The notes below the pieces were generated by a model, which worked only from the letters and a program-made list of their open reading frames with translations, was not told the origin of the DNA and ran no database searches. 64,000 bases of DNA, taken from Siphlonurus alternatus (taxonomy: Eukaryota > Arthropoda > Insecta > Ephemeroptera > Siphlonuridae). Position 1 is the stretch's first letter. Every line of letters starts with the position of its first letter. Shown piece after piece: positions 31,501-41,864 of this stretch. The stretch covers positions 2,232,001 through 2,296,000 of the forward strand of contig OX463787.1 in NCBI GenBank assembly GCA_949825025.1, written 5' to 3'. Position numbers and translations under genes: made by a program.

Positions 31501-34392
31501 TAATACATTGACATAATTCCAGCAAATCATGTAAATATTAAATATTAATAATTATGCACTTTTATGCGTCTGAAATTAATTGCATCTTTATTTTAAAATC
31601 CAAATAAATGTATATTAATTAAAAATTATAAATAAAAAAAAAATAGGGTTCGAGCGAGTTCGTATATTAATTGTGATTATTATAAAATTAATTAATGAAA
31701 CCTTGCATGTGAACTTTAATTATAGAAGTATAAAATTTTATCACCTCTGTTTTATCCGTTATACAGTCAAATTTTTACTACATTTCCTCCAAAAGTAGCC
31801 AGTACTGTAAGGTTTCTTGGCCTTCCTTTTCGTATAACGTATAAGATTCGAGTGTTACAATTTCACACCATGGTCAATAAATACTTCTATACTGATTTAA
31901 GTCTTATAATTCTACAAAATTTCAGAACTTAATTATAAATGCTCATTATTTTTTTACAGCAAACCACTTAAGCAAGAAGCCAAGAAGCAGGCGCCAAATT
32001 TTATAATTCTATACGGATTCAATAAATTTATTACATATCATTTAAATTCATTTTTATTATATATATATATATAATTATATAATAAATTTATTGAATTCTT
32101 TATCTGGTTTAAATTATACATGCAGCTAAATTCAAAACATATCAGCATCAATTGACTCGTTATACTTACAAATATGATATATATGTCTGGTCGAGCGTGG
32201 TGCAGTGTATTGCCTATTGACCGCGCGGTTCTCGCTAGATCACCGAAGTCAAGCAACGCCGAGCGAGTTAGTACTTGGATGGGTGACCGTTTCAAGTAAA
32301 AATTACGTTACTCCCTCCCTGGGGTAAATTCATCTCTCTTTCCACCCAGTGCTGTGATGCACTTGTGTGTAGTTCCCCAGGCTTTGGAAATCGCTTTGGT
32401 CCATTGAGAAAAAGTAGAGGTGTCCGTCCTGACTGAGGTTTTCCACAGTTCCCTCAGTCTTACCTCAGCAAATGCTGGGATGCGTAACAGAGGCCGTGGC
32501 CATCATTCTTTCCCTATACTTTATCCCTGCCACGAGCTGTAATTAAGCTCTTAAAGAGGTCCTTGTAAAGAAAAAAAAAAAATTTAAATAAAAAAAAAAT
32601 AATAATAATAAGTGTGCTCTCTAGTATATAGTGTTAGAAATAGAACGATCTAATTCAAAATTCAAATTCAATTTTTTTATTCGTCAATTTCCACACATTT
32701 ATAATTTATATTTATTTATAGTAGAGTATCGACCTCAATTTTTTTTTATTGCAGAAATGGATAGAGGGTGCAAAGTTATGCTACCCTGATTTTTTTCAGA
32801 TTTTTTAGAGCGCGGAAACTATTTTTAAAGAATTATTGAAAGTTCTTTTTGTGACGTCACGAGACGCCGCTCCTTAATTAAGAAAAAGATAGGACTTGCC
32901 GCTGCGTGACGTCACAAAAAGGACTTTCAATAATTTTTTAAAAATACTTCCCGGGCTCTAAAAAATCTGAAAAAAATCAGGGTAGCATAACTTTTCACCC
33001 TCTCTCCATTTCTGCAATAAAAAAATTAAAGTCGGTACTCCATTGTATATTTAATGCAATTTAATACCATTTTATAATTGTATAAAATTAGTACTATAAT
33101 TAAGCAAATAACCTGTTAATTTTATTTAATAATATGTTCTTTAACATGTGAAAATTTGAAGTTCGTGTCCACATAGTGACAATTTTTTAATATTTTAACA
33201 ACAACTAATTTTGTACAAAATTTTACAGTAATTAAATCCATTTTGTCTAAAATTTATCTAATTGAAACTGACGTTCCCCGTTTAAGAGTTTTTTAAAACT
33301 CTTGTGGGGTGTATTTTTTTTATAACATTCTATCATGTAGTAGTACATGTATTAATTGATTATTGTCATATATATTGTTGGTTTTTTGTCTGAATTAACA
33401 AAAAAATTGACGAAAATACAAGCAGAATAGCCACAAACTTGACACTTAATTCGGAGGTATAATATAAAATTAATTTGAGTGTTAGTTCATACACACCTGT
33501 GGCACCTGAGGTTGTGCTGATCTCATTTGGGGGTTGTTGTTGAGTCACGGGCTCATCCGTGTCGTTCAAACCATCGATGTTGTTCGGTAGATCAAGCGTA
33601 TCTTCCGATCTGTTCAAATCATTCAGAAAGTCCTGTAGATCAAGCGTGTCTTCCCTGTCATCATTTTGTGACAGGTCATTAACCTCCTGCAATCAAATTA
33701 AGCGATGGAATGCCATAATTAATAAAAATTTCATGTTGCATTGTTTATAGAGGGCCTTATAAAAATTAAAACAAATAATTTATTTTTTGATGTTTTTTTT
33801 TAACCTATAAAATCATGTTGCAAAATGCTGTGACGTCATAGTCATGCAAATATTGAAACATGAATGCAAGCATAGGGAAAGACGTTGCATTGACTATGAC
33901 GTCAAAGACGGTCAAAGTATCGTTCTCCTTAATTTTGAGTGTAAAATTGCTAACAAAAATTCCGAAAAATTGGCAATACATATATAACTCAAGCTATACA
34001 AATATGTACGGTATAATTATACTAAAAATATAAAATTAAAGTTTTCAATTGACGCTTTTTGCCATTTTTTTCTCTCTCTTTTTTTTTTTTTTTTTTTTTG
34101 CGAGTTAATTTTTTAGCGTCGCGGGGAATGTTCACTTACTACGTTTACATGATGATGTTTAATGCGTATTCGTTGATGACGAATAATGTTATTCTTATGA
34201 GGCGTCGTCAACGGATCCGTATTAAACACCGTCATGTAAACGTAGTGAATGTTTATTCACTTATCGTACTTATATCTTAAGTAGTATGTAATAAAATAAA
34301 ATTATATTGTCAACAATAAAGTTGTACCTTACCTGTAAACTGCAGGGCCCACATAGGAGCACGACCAGGGCAAGGATGGCGAACCACCGCAT
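25548..34392 (-). CDS. Secreted coiled-coil protein with 17 KLC-like TPRs
   Basis: Four coding exons: 34333-34392, 33497-33686, 29771-29853 and the 4059-nt exon 25548-29606; phases 0,1,0 agree, giving about 1463 aa. Exon 1 is a signal peptide and little else (MRWFAILALVVLLCGPCSLQ). Exon 2 is acidic, with DTLDL repeated. The first ~600 residues of the large exon are predicted coiled coil rich in Asn and Cys, with many N-glycosylation sequons (NNET, NSTF, NDTS) and an internal repeat (EITILQQNKTDCDA / EITILKKNKTDCDA). The last ~715 residues are 17 repeats of 42 residues with the core KRRxLLGEDHKDTL and a helix like YDEALKLFNELL, the kinesin-light-chain/nephrocystin-3 kind of TPR. Relatives of these repeats are normally cytosolic, so the signal peptide and sequons are notable. 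Its function is unknown; a secreted scaffold or effector is only a guess. Confidence 0.85.
29867..30200 (-). mobile_element. 5S-derived SINE copy, diverged
   Basis: Reverse-oriented copy in intron 3 of the TPR gene. The 3' end lies about 15 nt upstream (in the gene's sense) of the exon-3 acceptor at 29853. The 5S-like segment near 30165-30200 is partly preserved (CTATCCAAGTACTAACCA). Confidence 0.75.
30931..31325 (-). mobile_element. 5S-derived SINE copy, near full length
   Basis: Read on the minus strand: a 5S-like head (GGTTCTCGTTAGATCACCGA, then TTAGTACTTGGATGGGTAAC), the family body and an A-run tail at 30931-30950. It lies in an intron of the TPR gene. Confidence 0.85.
32186..32583 (+). 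mobile_element. 5S-derived SINE copy, full length reference
   Basis: The head carries AGATCACCGAAGTCAAGCAA and TAGTACTTGGATGGGTGACC, which match the internal control region of animal 5S rRNA genes. The body follows (CCCTCCCTGGGGTAAATTCA, GGTGTCCGTCCTGACTGAGG, GGCCGTGGCCA), ending in CCTTGTAAAG and an A-run. Transcription by RNA polymerase III from the type 1 internal promoter is inferred from known SINE3 biology. Confidence 0.88.
32719..33042. repeat. Foldback element, family A
   Basis: Arms as in 18499-18814, with two GTGACGTCAC palindromes around the centre. Located in an intron of the secreted TPR gene. Confidence 0.9.
34136..34249. repeat. Foldback element, family E
   Basis: Second copy of the element at 17109-17220, with its asymmetric centre inverted. 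Located between coding exons 1 and 2 of the TPR gene. Confidence 0.85.
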
Positions 34393-35509
34393 TATACCTA
34401 ACAACACAAACAATTTAAAGATAAATTACATTGCTGTTAATTATTTTTTATTTGAGAATTAATTATCAGTACTCAATTTTCTTGTAATTAATTTTCAATC
34501 TCATTTATAATATAATCCAATTTTGAAATAGTTTTATAAGCTGCTTTTATATTTTTAAGAAACTGAATATTATCTCAATTTTATAACACATTTAGCACTC
34601 TCGATGGGTTCTTGCATGTTCATGCAGTTTATTTCAATTTACCGAGCGCAAGCTTCTAAATTTCTAATTTCAAGAGCATATTTTTCTCTGTATATAGAAA
34701 TTTTGTATAGACAAATTTAAATTTTAAATTTTTATACGGAACAAAACAAATTACATTAAAAAATAAAAATAATTAACCTTAATTCTGTTGTTATTCTTTA
34801 AAATAAAACAATATATCTGCTGTATTATAATTATATTACAAAAAAATTATTATTATTTTCATCAATTCTTATTTATTGCAATAATTATTATTATTATTAT
34901 TATAATATTCATTTGTCGATCGCTATAATAATGATTCGATCCGTACATATTTGGGGCAGATTTGATTTATTATTATATATTATAATTATTATATGCAAAA
35001 GTTTGAATAATTCTGTTGCATGCCCATTTTCAATAAAAAAATACGTATGTCAACATGATCATTTAAATAATTTATATTATAAATATTTGTTTATTTTTTT
35101 ATTTAAAACAATTAAGTCTATATAGCTGTCATTTCAATTGAATTCATAAAAAAAAATCGATTTATTAATATCTCTTATTTCATATAATATATTGCTAAGT
35201 TTTGTCCAGAATTTCATATATGTTACATGCAGGCATTTAGAATCTAGTATTAATTACTCATTTTTTTCTTGACTTTATATATATATAAGATCAACCATAT
35301 ATTTCAATGTATTTATAAACTCATGCGCAACAACACGTACGCTTTTTTTTATATATATTAATTAATTCGTAGAGGATAATTAAATAATTCGTTAAATCTA
35401 AGAACAATAGATTAATTATACTGACAAAATTGCAGCCTGTATTCCTTTTTATTTCCTTTTCTATTTTTCCCCAACAAAAAATTACTGACAATTAAAACAG
35501 TATACTCAC

Positions 35510-35570
35510 CATTAAAAGAAGAACATTAAGCAAACACAAGCATCGCCCATGAGACTCTGAATGTAATGTC
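35510..35570 (-). other. Candidate 5' non-coding exon of the secreted TPR gene
   Basis: A strong minus-strand 5' splice site (AATG|GTGAGT) ends at 35510. The acceptor GTTGTTAG lies at 34398, five bases before the signal-peptide ATG. I see no clear TATA box; the upstream limit is a guess. Confidence 0.4.
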
Positions 35571-36118
35571 CAGAAGAGAGGACCTCTAATATTGGAATGA
35601 CCTCATGACCTGCATGGACTGATATAAATCTCAATAACATCACTAAATATTAAATTTATTTTTATCATATATTTTAATGGACCCTGCCACCAATGGTAAA
35701 AAATTCTTCCATTTAATCCGACCCAATTCCATCGTGTTTCCTGGTTCTATAAATTCTCAGAATATGTATGAATAAAATAATAAAATATAAAGGATAACAA
35801 TTTGACATGATATTATCAATTAACTTATTAAAAAAATAAATTTTAAGATTATCAGCTCAAGCATATATGATCTTATGTATTAATTTTAATTATTATATAG
35901 TACGTGTCATAATAATGAAAGTAAATTGTTTACTATACGAATTAATCTGATTTATATTAATTAATAATGTTGAAATAAAATAGTTTTTACAGAGTCGGGA
36001 AAAAAAATCGCAAGACTTATAGCCATTGCAATAATATTCCGTGGAAGTAATATTTAAAAAAGATAAAGTGAAGTGAATTAATTTTATTCCAAATGGAAAA
36101 TTGCATCATGTATAATAA

Positions 36119-36281
36119 TTAAGGGTAAGGTAACGCCAACAATGTTAAAAAAAATCCCTCACACAAAAATTCTGAAAAAAATTTAAAATGTTCTCCTCTA
36201 CAACCCCTATCAGTAGCTAAAATATCAGGTATACAAATTCATAACTCAAAAACTAGATCGAATTACCTTACCTTACCCTTT
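36119..36281. repeat. Foldback element, family B, deleted copy
   Basis: Keeps the left arm (TTAAGGGTAAGGTAACGCCA to AAATATCAGGTATACAAATT) and a short right end; the centre and much of the right arm are missing. Confidence 0.75.
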
Positions 36282-37111
36282 TTCAGAGCAAGAAAGAGAC
36301 TGATTCAGTAATTAATTAGGTGTACTCCTGGCAACTTTGTGCAATGCATGGCAAAAATACGAACAAAAAAATTATTTATTACCATTTTGCTATAAGAGAC
36401 AGTATATATGCGCTCTAAGGAAAAAAATGAAAATGAATTTGGTGTACAAAACATAAGTACATAAAGAATGAAAAAATCACGTATTATTTTGTATTATCAT
36501 TTATTTAAGGACTATCATAGCTACACAAAATTATCACAAATCTTATTAAAAAAAATTAATTTTTGCAAAAACTCAATATTCTTGCATACAATAAAGGGGA
36601 AAAAATTGGAGATTTCTACAATTCTATTTTAAATGCATCAAACCTATATTATACATTATAATATTATTATTTTAAAGTAATTAGTTAAGGTTCAACCAGC
36701 TTTTTTGGGAGTAAAAGTAAAAAAAAAAATATTTTAAAGTACAAAACAGTAAAAAATAATCTATCCAGACGACAAAATAATAAAATTAATCCATACAGAC
36801 AAAATTTGCTCATAACAGAAACAATGCTTCGACTTTTGTTGTATTACGTAAATTCAAAATATTTTTTAAACAATTTTATGACTTGAAAATGTGCTGATTT
36901 TGTTTTAATAATTCTCTTGAAAATTGTTTAGAAACAAGGACAAAAATCATAACTTGTAAATGTTTAAAAAAAAAAACTACGCTGGTTTGACGCTACGATG
37001 GGGGCAGTAGTTTGGCAGTCCATACAAGATAGGTTGAGTTTAATGAAAGTATACACAAATGTCGTTACATGAAACATACACTTCACTTCTGCACGAATTT
37101 TAACCCTTCGG

Positions 37112-37776
37112 AAAAGAGAAAACCGATCAGCTGTTTTTGTTTTTTTTTAGTTCCATTTGATTAACATGTAAACCTTAGCAGACACCCAAAATTTCTGAAA
37201 TATTTTGGAGAGACAGATAAAGCCACAGAAAAAATTTCAAAGCAATTATTCAATACAATTTTTTTTAACTAACTTTTTTAATTTTCAGCATAGGGCTTTC
37301 CCATGGAGAGCCAAACTAAAAACTTAAGGGTAAGATAACGCCACCAATATTAAAAAAAAAAAAAAACTCAAACAAAAATTCTGAAAAAAATTTAAAATGT
37401 TCTCCTCTACACCCCCTATCAGTAGCTGAAATATCAGGTATACAAATACGATCTAGTTTTTGAGTTATGAATTTTTAAAGTTGACTAATTCAACATGGGA
37501 ATTCCATTTCTCCATGTTAAAGTAGTCAACTTTGAAAATTAATTTTTTTTTTTTTTTTTTTTGTGTGAGGGATTTTTTTTTTAACATTGGTGGTGTTATC
37601 TTACCCTTAATTAAAAAAAATTGGCTCGAATTATTGTTTTAAAAATTTTTCTGTGGCTTTTAGGTACTAATATCTGTCTCTCAAAAAAATTTCAGAATTT
37701 TTGTATGTCTGATAAGGTTTACATGTTAATCAAAAGGGGGACTAAAAAACAGCTGATCGGTGTTCTCTCTCCCTTA
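37112..37776. repeat. Foldback element, family C, carrying a nested family B element
   Basis: Outer arms: ACCGATCAGCTGTTTTTG and its inverse, with the ATTAACATGTAAACC and GCTTTCCCATGGAGAGCC segments. The arms are interrupted by the family B copy at 37324-37610. Confidence 0.8.
37324..37610. repeat. Foldback element, family B, nested
   Basis: Runs from TTAAGGGTAAGATAACGCCA to its inverse inside the family C element. It is therefore the younger insertion at this site. Confidence 0.85.
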
Positions 37777-38362
37777 ATATACTAGCCAGAGAAGAAACAT
37801 AATCTCAAAGTAATTCATTTTAACAACGGTCATAAACAGAGCAGGGTAAAGTTCGTGCCGTCCAGAGTTGTACTTTGATAGCAGCAATTAATGAATTATA
37901 GTTACCAAATGTAATGATAAAATTATTTTGAGACATCGTAAATCAATATTTGCAGACTCATTTTGAGTTTTAAATTCCATAGAAGTGCTTGGTACTTTAG
38001 GCAAATAAATATATTTGAAACCGAAAGCTGCAAATGAAATGTATATGCAAATATAAATGAAATATAGTTTCATACCTTTCAAGTTTAATTAATTAATTAC
38101 CTTTCAAGTTAGTTGAATTTTCAATGTCTCAAAATTTTAAGAGTAGTTGCTGCAAGTTTACATTCAAAAAATCCCATATAATGAAGATTGTTTTCTAAAT
38201 TTTAAAATGGATTTAATATATTAATAAGCTCACAGGATACAAATACAAACAAGGAATTATTTAAGTAGATATAAAATAAGTCCTAAAAACATATGACTCT
38301 TAAATTGCACAATTTTGTAAACAACAATGTATAAAATTTTCAAACTTTTTACTTTATATAAA

Positions 38363-38502
38363 GGGGCATTTACAAAGCCTTAAGGCCACAATTAAGGCTC
38401 AATAATTAAAGACCAGAAATTTTGGGTCTAAAAAACACGTCTAAAATCAAGCTTTAAATTATCGAGCCTTAAATGTGGCTTTAAGACTTTGTGAATGCCC
38501 CT
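38363..38502. repeat. Foldback element, family D
   Basis: About 140 bp, nearly identical in its right half to 1358-1499 (AAAACACGTCTAAAATCAAG). Confidence 0.88.
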
Positions 38503-39053
38503 TATAATAACACAGGTATTGTTGAGGAAATAGGAAGTGAAAATACTTTGAATTAGTATCTACTGGGTAGAATATTATGATGTCAAAAATGACCCTCCCT
38601 TTAATTTTTTTGGATCTGTGATTTTACAAAATAAATATAAATGCAAACTGAACATAAATAAATAAAAAAAAAAGTGTAGCTGCATATTTTACAATACACA
38701 AATTTTCATGACATATTTAGGCCACAACACAAATAAACAAATAGAACAACAATACAAGTAAACTACAGCTAAAGGTGGGGGAGGAAATATTTAATTAAAT
38801 TTGTTCCATGTTAAACAAAACATAATGATAATAACATATTTTATGTACACTTCTTAAAATTAATAGTAAAAAAAGTTTGATAAGAATTTTATCAAATCTG
38901 CCTTGTGTGTGTTTTTTAGCAGTTTACCTAGGTTAATTTTGAATTAACATTTGTTCATCCCAACTTTTACTTCATACTACACGAAAAAAAAAATTTGAAG
39001 TAAAAAGAAATGCAGATTTTTTACATTTATATACAAATAATATTAAGTACAAC

Positions 39054-39408
39054 TTAAGGGTAAGGTAACGCCACCAATGTTAAAAAAAATCCCTCTCACA
39101 AAAATTCTGAAAAAAATTTAAAATGTTCTCCTCTATACCCCCTATCAGTACCTAAAATATCAGGTATACAAATACGATCTAGTTTTTGAGTTATAAATTT
39201 TTAAAGTTGACTACTTTAACATGGAGAAATGAAACTCCCATGTTAAATTGGTCAACTTTAAAAATTCATAACTCAAAAACTAGATCGTATTTGTATACCT
39301 GATATTTTAGGTACTGATAGGGGGTGTAGAGGAGAACATTTTAAATTTTTTTCAGAATTTTTGTGAGAGGGATATTTTTTAACATTGGTGGCGTTACCTT
39401 ACCCTTAA
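39054..39408. repeat. Foldback element, family B, best-preserved copy
   Basis: About 355 bp of nearly perfect inverted repeat, from TTAAGGGTAAGGTAACGCCA to its inverse, with only a few unpaired bases at the centre (ACATGGAGAAATGAAACTCC). Confidence 0.92.
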
Positions 39409-40667
39409 GGAAGAATAATTAGAATAGAAGAAATAAGATAATTAAGGAACAAATAAAACAAATGAAAGCGCTTTTTGGGCAAGAGATTTCTGTACCTATT
39501 CAGATATAACTAACAGCTACAATATTTAATTTTGAGTCGTACAAATAATTAAAATTTAATCATTAATATTTTGAAATTTCTAGTACTTTATGAGCATTAG
39601 AATACTGTATTTCAATACAAAACTTTACGAATCTGCTTCAAATGAGAAAAAATTTTGTAAAAGAAACTTCTACTTCAAATGCTGGCATGAGAGTTTGGCC
39701 AAAAAATGGGGCCACTGTAGCCCTGCATCATTGGGAAAAATAAGTTCTGCAGATTTCTTTCATTTTACCTTAACTGGGTTTCTGAATATTTCACTGGAAA
39801 AAAAAATTAATGACTCAAAATTAAGACAACCTACAAATACAATATTTATAACTATACCTGCAATGTACTAATTATTATCATTAATTTATGTTTACAGTAT
39901 AAAACATTGCAGATAAGTTAGTACAATTCTTAATTAAAATTGATTATTAATATTTTTATTACAAATTCTTCTCCCTATATGACACATTCTATATGTCAAA
40001 CATTTTGTTGTTTTTTTCAAAGTTAATACCCAACATAATTTTCTAAATCCATTTCCCAAATATCTTCAGTCTTTAAGAAACCTCAAAATACTTGGAGTTC
40101 AAAATTAAAACTCTTTTTCTATATATTTTTTAACCATTCAAAATTTGTTCACAACATTGGGCCCACTCATTTTAACATACAATATTTAATTTCTTACACT
40201 TTTTTTTTTTTCCCCAACATCTATACATAACATCATACAATTGTGCATGATCAAGTAATTGACCAAAGCCTTTTCTTTTTGTATTTATTATAAAGTATAT
40301 TTTTATAATTAAATTTCTAGGTGATATAATATTTTTTTTTATTTAATCAACTCTAAATATATTGAAATAAATTTCAATTTTCTATATATATTTTTTAAAT
40401 TAAATAATTTAGTATTATTTTAATATAAATGCCAAAATAATATTAATTTAATAATATTGTTTTTATACATGAAATATTAATACTGTATAATATATGGTTA
40501 AAATTTTAAATTAATTAACACCTAATTTTGTGTTAATGTTATAAAGCAATAAAATTGGGCCCATTTTTTAATCTATGAATGTTAAGTTTTGGCCAAACAA
40601 ATATAATGTTGATTGATGATATCTTGAGTACCAGTTGAGTCTGACTTGATTCCATTTTGTCGACAGC

Positions 40668-40751
40668 CATGTTGACGTTTTGTCGATCAGGAATTTGGAG
40701 GTGTGGCAGAACCAGCCAAAATAGCAGCACGTTGCAGCCTGCACGTAGAGA
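40668..40751 (+). other. Possible orphan coding exon
   Basis: A stretch richer in GC than its surroundings, with an ATG and an open frame (MLTFCRSGIWRCGRTSQNSS and eight further codons) that ends at a strong donor (GAG|GTAAGG). The same DNA can also be read on the minus strand after a GTGCAG acceptor. I found no partner exon for either reading, so this is weak. Confidence 0.2.
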
Positions 40752-40958
40752 GGTAAGGAATGAATAAACAATAAATATATTGTTATTCCTGATAGATCTG
40801 CTGGAGCTGAAGTTTCAAGGATAATTAATTTTATGAGTATCCTTCCATAATATTCTTGCATGACAAGCCCCTAAATTGAGTAGGGGTTAATTCATGATGC
40901 TAAACCTAAATTTCTTGACTTGAGATGTATCACAGAAAGAATGTAATAAGTCTTAAGA

Positions 40959-41100
40959 AGGAGCATTCACAAAGCCTTAAGGCCACAATTAAGGCTCAAT
41001 AATTTAAGACCAGAAATTTTGGGTCTAAAAAACACGTCTAAAATCAAGCTTTAAATTATCGAGCCTTAAATGTGGCCTTAAGACTTTGTGAATGCCCCTT
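40959..41100. repeat. Foldback element, family D
   Basis: Third copy, closely matching 38363-38502. Confidence 0.88.
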
Positions 41101-41274
41101 ATAAGGTCAAGTACATTATTATCTCCATTATAAAATTATCTACATTTTCCTGAAAGCAATAAAATTGTAAAACAAACAGCAAACATGCAGAAAACAGTTT
41201 TTATTTTTTAAACATTTTATGCCAGAAAGTTTAGATGCAACTTTAGGCCCTATGTATATAAAGCATAAGGTTTA

Positions 41275-41597
41275 TAATGGAGTATCGACTTCAATTTTTT
41301 TTATTACAGAAATGGATAGAGCGTGCAAAGTTATGCTACCCTGATTTTTTTCAGATTTTTTAGAGCCCGGGAACTATTTTTAAAAAATTAATGGAAGTCC
41401 TTTTTGTGATGTCACGCGGCGGCAAGTCCTATCTTTTTCTTAAGGAGCGGCGTCTCGTGACGTCACGAAAAGGACTTTCAATAATTTTTTAAAAATAGTT
41501 CCCGGGCTCTAAAAAATCTGAAAAAAATCAGGGTAACATAACTTTGCACCCTCTATCCATTTCTGCAATAAAAAAATTTGAGGACAATACTCTATTG
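41275..41597. repeat. Foldback element, family A
   Basis: Arms as in 18499-18814; central palindromes GTGATGTCAC and GTGACGTCAC. It lies about 270 bp beyond the CUEDC2 stop codon. Confidence 0.9.
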
Positions 41598-41864
41598 CAT
41601 CAAAACTTCTAGTTTATACAACGCTTATGTTCTGAGGCGACCACGTTATGCCAAATCTTGTGCAACATTATAAACCAACACTGTATGACAATACTAAAAC
41701 TAGACCTGAGAGTTAAAAGGTCCAGGTGGTCTCAGTTTTTCTTCCTCCCCATTTCAATATTAGAAAATCAAAATTGGCCATGATCTACGGGGAGAGGGAA
41801 CAGCAGAAGTGGCTACAGCAGCCCTACTTGAAGTCTTTACTAGTCACGTACCATTCTCGCTGGC

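Larger units (their letters stand above)
35571..41864. other. Stretch without a clear gene
   Basis: No protein-family similarity was recognised. It contains families B, C, D and A elements (listed separately) and one short exon-like plus-strand segment near 40668-40751. The remaining sequence is AT-rich. Confidence 0.55.

Noticed and set aside
32200..32310. 5S rRNA gene
   Set aside because: Only the internal control region is 5S-like; the flanks belong to the SINE body and the ends of 5S are missing.
39590..39871. Plus-strand 93-aa open frame
   Set aside because: Lysine- and aromatic-rich composition typical of random AT-rich sequence; no family motif or splice context.
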